Assembly (NCBI GenBank): GCA_045598325.1
Contig: JAZLLT010000093.1
Coordinates: forward strand, 1-20,231
DNA length: 20,231 nt
From: RUG14130 sp045598325
Lineage (GTDB): Bacteria > Bacillota > Clostridia > Christensenellales > Aristaeellaceae
Direction of reading: 5' to 3'
The position numbers and the translations under genes were made by a program. Positions 15,078 to 20,231 of the stretch are shown one piece after another. The notes under the pieces are model-generated. The model was not told the DNA's origin, did no database searches, and was given only the letters and a program-made list of their open reading frames with translations. Position 1 is the first letter of the stretch, and each line of letters starts with the position of its first letter.

Positions 15078-16715
15078 ATGAGCGAAAACAAACGCCCCGT
15101 ATCCCGCAACGCGGGAGCCAATACCGTAAAGAAACCCGCCGGCACCGCGCCGCGCACCGCGTCCGGTACGGCTGTACATAAACCCGCTTCTGCGGGTACG
15201 ACTGTCCGCAGGACCACCGCGTCGAGCGGAACGGCTGTGCGCAGGACCGCGTCTTCCGCCTCCGCGCGGACGGGCGTGCAGCGTCCCGCAAGCAAACAAC
15301 CCGTGCGCCGTACCGCTCCCGTAAAGCGCAAAAAGGCGGGCGGCATCGATCTGGAAACGCTGATTGCCTATCTGCTGATCGCCGTCGTGCTTGCCGGCAT
15401 CATCACGCTTTCCGTCATCGGCATCCGCAAATGCAGCGAAAAGACCACGAAACATCAGAACGCGGACATGAATGCCAACATCCGGCCCGCCGTAACGGAT
15501 ACGCAGCTCCAGACCGGGGATCAGCCCATCTCCGCGGATGACGGAAACGGCGGTGATGGCACGACCGTCGTGACGCCTGTCGTGGCTCCCGTGACGCAGA
15601 CGGGCACCGTGAACGGCCTGCGTTCCGCCACCATCCGCTGGATCGGCGACTTCGTCATCAGCCCCGACATGTTCAATTCCGCCAAGTTGATCGCCGCCAA
15701 GACCGGCAGCGAATACCCCTATGACTTCAGCCCGTGGCTCGGCTACATCAAGGGCGAAATGGGCAACGCGGACTTCTCCGTCGCCAATGTGGACGGTCCC
15801 ATGGGCGGCGAGAAATGGAGATCTACCGGCTACACCGGTTATCCCCAGTTCAATACTCCCGAGTATCTGATGGCGGCCATCAAGGATACGGGCGTGGACA
15901 TGCTGACCCTCGCCAACAACCACATGCTGGATACCTACTATGACGGCCTCATGGCGGAGATCGAGAATGTGGAAAAGTACGGCTTCCTCCACATCGGCGC
16001 CAACCGATCTCAGGAAGAAAAGGACACCCCTTACATCCATGAGATCAACGGCATCAAGGTGGGCTTCCTCAACTACACCGTCAGCGTCAACTCCATCGAT
16101 ACGCTCGTTAAGAACCTCAACCCCAACGCCATGAAGTTCGGCGTGAACGCCACCAAGAACAGCAATGTGGGCACCGATGCCAAACGCCTGCGCGAGGCGG
16201 GCGCGGATGTCATCGTCTGCTTCATGCACTGGGGCGCCGAATATGAAACCAACACCAACGCCGATCAGGCGTATCTGGCCAAGAATCTGGTCGCCGCGGG
16301 CGTGGATGTCATCATGGGCAGCCATCCCCATGTGGTACAGAAGGCGGAATGGCTCACCGGCACCAACCAGTTCGGCGAGATGCAGAAGACGCTGTGCATG
16401 TATTCGGTGGGCAACTACCTGACCGACCACATCAAGACCAACACGGACGGCGGCGTCATTTTCCAGTTCACCATTCAGGAAAAGGGCGACCACACCTTCG
16501 AAATCACCGCGCCCTCCTATCTTCCCGTCTGGGTATGGAAGACCGGCAACGACATCTCCGGAAAAAACTATTTCGTGGTGAATGCCGCCAAGTATGTGAA
16601 CGCGGGCACCCGCCCGAACGGCATGAACGACGCGGATTACGCCGCGATGAAGGCGAGTTATCAGCATTCCGTTGAGGTCATGAGCACCGGCACGGGCAAC
16701 CTGATCCTCGAGTAA
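15078..16715 (+). CDS. Membrane-anchored CapA-family (PGA_cap) protein with basic repetitive N-tail
   Basis: The 545-residue product has three parts. Residues 1-88 are a basic, Thr/Ala/Arg/Pro-rich low-complexity tail with imperfect repeats such as SGTAVHKPASAG and SSGTAVRRTASS. One transmembrane helix spans about 94-116, and positive charges before it place the tail in the cytoplasm. A linker (about 120-180) leads to an extracellular CapA domain: WIGDF (188-192), ANVDGP (236-241), LANNHMLD (278-285), FMHWGAEY (382-389), GSHPHVVQ (414-421) and YSVGNYL. The usual NLEGP glutamate is Asp here. Ribosome binding site GAGGAGA (15066-15072) precedes ATG 15078. A hairpin follows the stop. A role in envelope polymer handling is inferred from the family. 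Confidence 0.88.
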   Translation: MSENKRPVSRNAGANTVKKPAGTAPRTASGTAVHKPASAGTTVRRTTASSGTAVRRTASSASARTGVQRPASKQPVRRTAPVKRKKAGGIDLETLIAYLLIAVVLAGIITLSVIGIRKCSEKTTKHQNADMNANIRPAVTDTQLQTGDQPISADDGNGGDGTTVVTPVVAPVTQTGTVNGLRSATIRWIGDFVISPDMFNSAKLIAAKTGSEYPYDFSPWLGYIKGEMGNADFSVANVDGPMGGEKWRSTGYTGYPQFNTPEYLMAAIKDTGVDMLTLANNHMLDTYYDGLMAEIENVEKYGFLHIGANRSQEEKDTPYIHEINGIKVGFLNYTVSVNSIDTLVKNLNPNAMKFGVNATKNSNVGTDAKRLREAGADVIVCFMHWGAEYETNTNADQAYLAKNLVAAGVDVIMGSHPHVVQKAEWLTGTNQFGEMQKTLCMYSVGNYLTDHIKTNTDGGVIFQFTIQEKGDHTFEITAPSYLPVWVWKTGNDISGKNYFVVNAAKYVNAGTRPNGMNDADYAAMKASYQHSVEVMSTGTGNLILE

Positions 16716-16724
16716 AGAGAGGAC

Positions 16725-16752
16725 GCCGGGGTGCGCAAGCATCCCGGCTTTT
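16725..16752 (+). promoter_or_regulatory. Hairpin between ribosome binding site and start of the DUF402 gene; possible terminator
   Basis: A 10-bp stem (16725-16734 with 16739-16748, one G-U pair) is capped by a GCAA tetraloop and followed by TTTTG. It could be a weak terminator for the CapA gene. However, the only good ribosome binding site for the next gene, AGAGAGGA (16717-16723), lies before the stem and the ATG lies 7 nt after it. With the stem folded, the effective spacing is about 8 nt, which is optimal. Confidence 0.7.
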
Positions 16753-16755
16753 GCT

Positions 16756-17298
16756 ATGAAGAGAAAGACCATCAACCGCGCCGAATGGAGCGGCATCAAA
16801 AAACGCACCTATACGGAAAAAACCGTCTCCGCCTTCGGCGTAAAGGGCATGGCGGGGCTCATCGTGATGGACGAGGCGGAGGATTTCTCCGTGCCCTCGC
16901 CTTCGGGAGAACTGCTGATCACCCGCACGGGCTACTCGTGGCTGTCCCTTGCACCCGAAAACAGCAATGTCTGGGCGACAGTCATGTTCGATGAAACCGG
17001 GGATCTGTTCGAGTGCTATTTTGATATGACAGCCGGAAATCACATCCTTCCGGACGGCGGCTCGTGGTTTCACGATCTGTACCTCGATGTGGTGTATTCG
17101 CCCGTGTCCGGTACGGTCACGGTGCTGGATGAAGACGAACTGCGCGAAGCGGCGGGGAGGGGAGAGATCACGCGAGATATGTGCGAAGATGCCCTGAAAA
17201 CCGCGGAAAAACTGATTTCGTTCCTGGCAAAGAACAAAGCGCGGTTCCTGAATGAATGCAGGGAACTGCGCGGGCGGCTCCTTGCGGGAATTTCCTGA
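16756..17298 (+). CDS. DUF402-domain protein
   Basis: The 180-residue protein begins MKRKTINRAEW, typical of DUF402 proteins, and carries the family core: FECYFDMTAGN (85-95), FHDLYLDVVYSP (105-116) with its D-x-YLD-VV pattern, and VLDEDELREA (123-132), followed by a C-terminal helix (about 135-175). DUF402 members include nucleoside tri/diphosphatases and RNA-associated proteins; the acidic residues listed are the metal-site candidates. Which substrate this one uses is unknown. No canonical start lies upstream in frame, and the ribosome binding site is separated from the ATG by a hairpin (see the adjacent entry). The gene ends just before its own terminator. Confidence 0.85.
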   Translation: MKRKTINRAEWSGIKKRTYTEKTVSAFGVKGMAGLIVMDEAEDFSVPSPSGELLITRTGYSWLSLAPENSNVWATVMFDETGDLFECYFDMTAGNHILPDGGSWFHDLYLDVVYSPVSGTVTVLDEDELREAAGRGEITRDMCEDALKTAEKLISFLAKNKARFLNECRELRGRLLAGIS

Positions 17299-17299
17299 C

Positions 17300-17335
17300 G
17301 CGGAAGCGGATCGCTTCCGCATTTTACATGTTTTT
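17300..17335 (+). terminator. Intrinsic terminator after the DUF402 gene
   Basis: GCGGAAGCG (17300-17308) pairs with CGCTTCCGC (17312-17320) with a 3-nt loop, followed by ATTTTACATGTTTTT. The stem begins two bases after the stop. Confidence 0.82.
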
Positions 17336-17365
17336 CATTGCAAATGCGCCGGTTTTATTGTATCA

Positions 17366-17371
17366 TATAAT
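17366..17371 (+). promoter_or_regulatory. -10 box of a probable promoter for the phosphodiester glycosidase gene
   Basis: A perfect TATAAT lies 34 bases before the ATG in an AT-rich stretch after a terminator. No good -35 is found at 16-18 bases; TTGCAA at 17338-17343 is 22 bases away, which is too far. An activator or a looser -35 may be involved. Confidence 0.5.
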
Positions 17372-17404
17372 CTGTGAATTTATGACCGCTTGTCGGAGGA
17401 TTTT

Positions 17405-18493
17405 ATGGCAAAGAAGAACGAAGCCGCCGTTTCCGAAAAGGAACTGCAGCGGCAGGAGCATAAACGCATCCGCAGAAAATGGCACTGGGGAACTTTCCGC
17501 CATGTGCTCATTGTGATACTTACCTTCATCGCCGCCATCATCGCGCTGGTCATCATGGTGCTGGGACAGTTCTTCAAGGGTCCCTCCATCGCCGCCAGCG
17601 ATATGCTGACCCAACTGCTGCACCAGAGCAGCGCCCTCAAATTCGTGCCCTATCTGTACTTGTATGAGGATGTCGCCCCGGCGCTCGCGCGCGGCGAAGT
17701 GCTGTCCATCGATGAAGCGACGGACACCAGCCTCATCACCGTAAAGGCGCGTCAGCCCAAGGACTATTCCGCGGAAGAAGAGACGGAAGAGTTTGACGAA
17801 AACGGCATCCGCGTCGTGGATGTGATCGGCGCGACCTATCACGGCTACATGATGATCGTGCAGGATCCCTCCCGCGTCAGCGTCGGCACCTGCCTTGGCC
17901 CGGGTGGCAACGGTTTCAGCGAGACGAAGGCCGGCAAGCGCGTGGACGAGATCATGAAGAGTTATGAGGCCATCGCCGTCATGAACGGCGGCGCCTTCTC
18001 CGACCCCAAAGGCAGCGGAAACGGCGGCATGCCCGAGGGCATGGTCATCTCCGACGGCAAGTTCCTGCGCCGCGCCAGCAAGACCTACGCGACCGTAGCG
18101 GGCTTTGACAAAGGTGACATTCTGCATGTGGGCAACTTCACCCAGGCGGAAGCCGAGAAGATGGGTCTGCGCGACGCCTGTGCCTTCGGTCCCGCGCTCA
18201 TCGTGAACGGCAAGGCCACCGTTTCCAACGACAAGGGCCTGAACCCCCGCTCCGCCATCGGTCAGAGGGCGGACGGTGCGGTGCTCATGCTGGTCATCGA
18301 CGGCCGTCAGGCGAACAGCCTCGGTGCCACGATGGCGGATGTCATCAGCATCATGCAGGACTTCGGCGCGGTCAACGCCTGCAACATGGACGGCGGTTCC
18401 TCCACCACCATGTACTACGGCGAAAACAAAGTCAATGACGGCATGACCGTTTCCGTATCCCGCCGCATGCCCACCTGCTGGATCGTGAAGTGA
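17405..18493 (+). CDS. Membrane-anchored phosphodiester glycosidase (NAGPA-like)
   Basis: The NAGPA/phosphodiester glycosidase family hydrolyses sugar phosphodiester links; bacterial members are associated with exopolysaccharide, teichoic-acid-like or phosphorylated glycans. The 362-residue protein has a basic cytoplasmic start (residues 1-33), one transmembrane helix (about 34-55) and an extracellular catalytic domain (about 140-362). Signature blocks are VMNGGAF (192-198), FGPALIVNGK (261-270), NPRSAIGQ (280-287), VIDGRQ (297-302) and NMDGGSSTTMYY (327-338). ATG 17405 has GGAGG (17395-17399) 5 nt upstream. The next gene starts 8 bases after the stop and is coupled. The proximity of two CapA-family genes suggests shared work on an envelope polymer, which is inference. 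Confidence 0.88.
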   Translation: MAKKNEAAVSEKELQRQEHKRIRRKWHWGTFRHVLIVILTFIAAIIALVIMVLGQFFKGPSIAASDMLTQLLHQSSALKFVPYLYLYEDVAPALARGEVLSIDEATDTSLITVKARQPKDYSAEEETEEFDENGIRVVDVIGATYHGYMMIVQDPSRVSVGTCLGPGGNGFSETKAGKRVDEIMKSYEAIAVMNGGAFSDPKGSGNGGMPEGMVISDGKFLRRASKTYATVAGFDKGDILHVGNFTQAEAEKMGLRDACAFGPALIVNGKATVSNDKGLNPRSAIGQRADGAVLMLVIDGRQANSLGATMADVISIMQDFGAVNACNMDGGSSTTMYYGENKVNDGMTVSVSRRMPTCWIVK

Positions 18494-18501
18494 GGTAGCG
18501 T

Positions 18502-19722
18502 ATGAGCAAGAACAAGACGACCGCGCTCAAAACCAAGAGCAAGAAGAAATATTCCCGCTATACCAAAGGACATCTTATCGGCCGCAATATCCGTTTCTGG
18601 ATCTTCTGGCTTATCCTCGTGGGCCTCATCGTGTGGGGGCTCATGACCGTGCACGCGTACTTTGACAAGTGTCTTGACGAATACGAAGACGCCCAGTACA
18701 CCTATAAGGCGGAGGAATTCTTCAATGAGGTTTTCGCGAAAAAGGACTTCGCGAAACTGTATGAGTACGAGAACTGCGACACCGAATACATGGAGTCGAA
18801 GCAGGACTACATCAACTACCTCACGGTGCTGACCGCGAACAAGGAGATCACCTACACGCAGATCCAGCCCGAAAACTCCGACGAGGTCCGCTATGTGGTG
18901 TCTGCGGATGACAAGGCGTTCGGCCAGTTCACGCTGAAAAAGGTGTATGAACAGGTCGAAGACCCCGAGACGCATGAAATGAAGGAACAAGTCCAAACCT
19001 ATTCCTTCGAGGTCATCCCGCTCATCGGCTACACCGTCGGCGTGGACAAGTATGAAAAGGGCGACATCATCATGAACACCCTGCACCCCGTGACCTACGA
19101 CTACAAGATCCCCTCCTACGCGACCATCACGGTCAACGGAAAGGAACTGGGTCAGGAGTACATCGTTTCGGAGGAGACCCTGTTCTTCGAGGGACACATG
19201 CCCAAGAACGCGACGGCCCGGGACAATTACCGCCTCGTGTCCTACCGCTTCACCTGCGCGCTCGGCGAGCCCGAGATCAGGGTGACTGACCCTGAAGGCA
19301 ACAACATCGAACTTGCAGCCAAAGGGCAGGACACCTACGAATACGAGTTCGTCTATCAGGACGAGGAACTCAAGAGCAAGTGCGAAGGCAAGGCGCTGGA
19401 GTTCATGAAGGCGTGGTGCCTGTTCTCCACCCACAACGGCAAGAAATCCACCGTGCTCAACATGACCGTGACGGGTTCCAAGGCATACGACTTCATCGAC
19501 CACTACGAGACCACCTGGATCACAGTGGCGGATGAGACGGGGTTCGGCGAGTATTCCTCCCGCAACTATGTGCAGTTGACGGACAATGTCATCTCCTGCG
19601 AGTTCCACATCGTCTACAACACCGTCACCAAGCACAAGGAAAACACCTATGAAACCAACTGCCGCCTGTATTTCATGCGGGACGGCAACAACTGGAAGGT
19701 CTACGATTTCGAATTCATCTAA
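18502..19722 (+). CDS. Single-pass membrane protein of unknown function, possible NTF2-like ends
   Basis: I do not recognise this 406-residue protein. It has a very basic start (K-rich, 1-30), one transmembrane helix (about 32-50, RFWIFWLILVGLIVWGLM) and a large extracellular, acidic part. Residues about 65-125 (AEEFFNEVFAKKDFAKLYEY onward) and about 290-406 (ending NWKVYDFEFI) look like the helix-then-sheet pattern of NTF2-like domains, with a beta-rich middle (IPSYATITVNGKEL at about 206-219) like a carbohydrate-binding or PEGA-like beta sandwich. These fold guesses are weak. It is coupled to the glycosidase gene: GAGG (18492-18495) overlaps that gene's TGA. The shared topology suggests both act together outside the membrane. 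A perfect UUCG terminator follows. Confidence 0.8.
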   Translation: MSKNKTTALKTKSKKKYSRYTKGHLIGRNIRFWIFWLILVGLIVWGLMTVHAYFDKCLDEYEDAQYTYKAEEFFNEVFAKKDFAKLYEYENCDTEYMESKQDYINYLTVLTANKEITYTQIQPENSDEVRYVVSADDKAFGQFTLKKVYEQVEDPETHEMKEQVQTYSFEVIPLIGYTVGVDKYEKGDIIMNTLHPVTYDYKIPSYATITVNGKELGQEYIVSEETLFFEGHMPKNATARDNYRLVSYRFTCALGEPEIRVTDPEGNNIELAAKGQDTYEYEFVYQDEELKSKCEGKALEFMKAWCLFSTHNGKKSTVLNMTVTGSKAYDFIDHYETTWITVADETGFGEYSSRNYVQLTDNVISCEFHIVYNTVTKHKENTYETNCRLYFMRDGNNWKVYDFEFI

Positions 19723-19725
19723 ATC

Positions 19726-19751
19726 AAAAAACTGCCTTCGGGCAGTTTTTT
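19726..19751 (+). terminator. Intrinsic terminator with UUCG tetraloop, near-symmetrical
   Basis: AAAAAACTGCC (19726-19736) pairs perfectly with GGCAGTTTTTT (19741-19751) round TTCG. Because A and T runs flank both sides it could work in either direction. It starts 3 bases after a stop and ends 13 bases before the deformylase ATG. Confidence 0.93.
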
Positions 19752-19764
19752 CGTGGAGGAAACC

Positions 19765-20175
19765 ATGGTCAGAGAAATCATCCGCGATACCTTTTTCCTG
19801 TCGCTTCCGTCCCGCGAGGCGACGGGGGAGGACATTGAGACCGCCGCGGATCTCAAAGATACGCTCATCGCCAACCGTGATCGCTGTGTGGGGCTTGCCG
19901 CCAACATGATCGGGGTCAATGTGCGCGTCATCGCTTTTTACGATAAGGGAAAGCCGGAAGTCATGATGAACCCCGTGCTGCTATCCTCTTCGGGTGAATA
20001 CCGCGCGAAGGAAGGCTGCCTTTCGCTGGACGGACAGCGGGAAACGAAGCGCTATACCAAAATCAAAGTCCGCTGGCAGACCGCGGACGGCAAACCGAAA
20101 ATCGGTACCTTCACGGACTTCACCGCGCAGATCATCCAGCACGAAATGGACCACCTGGAAGGTATTCTCATATAG
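19765..20175 (+). CDS. def: Peptide deformylase, short atypical form
   Basis: Deformylases remove the formyl group from nascent N-terminal methionine with a Fe/Zn centre held by one Cys and two His. The 136-residue product has motif II EGCLSL (83-88, ligand C85) and motif III QHEMDHLEGIL (125-135; H126, catalytic E127, H130). Motif I, normally GxGLAAxQIG, is CVGLAANMIG (41-50): Met48 replaces the conserved Gln that helps stabilise the transition state. I recall this AANMIG variant in a group of short Clostridia deformylases, so it is likely a subfamily trait, and activity on formyl-Met peptides should not be assumed. ATG 19765 is chosen with GGAGG (19755-19759) 5 nt upstream over an in-frame GTG at 19753 that lies ahead of that site. 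A terminator follows. Confidence 0.9.
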   Translation: MVREIIRDTFFLSLPSREATGEDIETAADLKDTLIANRDRCVGLAANMIGVNVRVIAFYDKGKPEVMMNPVLLSSSGEYRAKEGCLSLDGQRETKRYTKIKVRWQTADGKPKIGTFTDFTAQIIQHEMDHLEGILI

Positions 20176-20180
20176 ACAGA

Positions 20181-20213
20181 AAAAGAGCTCCGCCCGCGGC
20201 GGAGGTCTTTTTT
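20181..20213 (+). terminator. Intrinsic terminator of def
   Basis: CTCCGCC (20188-20194) pairs with GGCGGAG (20198-20204) with a CGC loop; after one mismatch the stem extends with AAAAGA (20181-20186) and TCTTTT (20206-20211), and a T-run follows. It begins 6 bases after the stop. The last 18 bases of the window show nothing further. Confidence 0.88.
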
Positions 20214-20231
20214 ACTTTTCGTTTTCCTGCG

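Noticed and set aside
13881..16715. Poly-gamma-glutamate capsule locus
   Set aside because: No CapB ligase or CapC-like membrane protein is in the window; CapA-family proteins alone do not indicate that polymer.
15057..16808. 583-codon minus-strand open frame opposite the membrane CapA gene
   Set aside because: It is antisense to a clear CapA domain, shows no ribosome binding site or domain, and crosses the promoter region; typical GC-rich shadow.

Overview
The window looks like chromosomal DNA of a GC-rich, Gram-positive anaerobe of the Clostridia (Bacillota). This is inferred from the order rho - rpmE - yqhQ (DUF1385) - prmC - prfA - tsaC, the HIT-gene/rpsU start, strong AGGAGG-type ribosome binding sites, textbook SigA-like promoters and U-rich intrinsic terminators, a PerR/rubrerythrin pair, and a meso-diaminopimelate dehydrogenase (DAP-type wall). 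No 16S or other marker is present, so family or genus cannot be given. There are no phage genes, insertion sequences, CRISPR arrays, tRNAs or rRNAs.

Layout. (1) 1-487: tail of a HIT-family hydrolase, then rpsU (ribosomal protein S21) with its own promoter and terminator. (2) 513-9177, plus strand: a mainly translation/transcription block with a Trm11-like RNA methyltransferase, Rho with a long disordered insert, L31 behind its own promoter and leader, the membrane protein YqhQ, PrmC and its substrate release factor RF1, the tRNA t6A enzyme TsaC/Sua5, and an out-of-place ribulokinase (araB). A 3'-end remnant of an SPL-type radical SAM gene and a terminator close the block. (3) 9498-12642, minus strand: operon dapA-dapB-ddh-GNAT, which takes aspartate semialdehyde to meso-DAP by the one-step dehydrogenase route. 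(4) 12686-13843, minus strand: perR-rbr oxidative-stress operon with a consensus promoter and a Fur-family-like operator over the start site. (5) 13845-16752: two divergent CapA-family (PGA_cap) proteins, one exported and one anchored behind a basic repetitive tail, sharing an intergenic region with back-to-back promoters. (6) 16756-20213, plus strand: a DUF402 protein, a membrane-anchored phosphodiester glycosidase, an unrecognised membrane protein with possible NTF2-like ends, and an atypical peptide deformylase.

Most of the window is ordinary housekeeping DNA. The points that deserve a second look are: a hairpin placed between the Shine-Dalgarno sequence and start codon of the DUF402 gene; three junctions where a terminator-like hairpin sits right against the next gene's start; the repeat-bearing disordered insert in Rho; the isolated araB next to a gene remnant; the deformylase with Met in place of the motif I glutamine; and the cell-surface group of CapA pair, phosphodiester glycosidase and unknown membrane protein. 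I did not find a clear, wholly new multi-gene system; the last group is the closest candidate.
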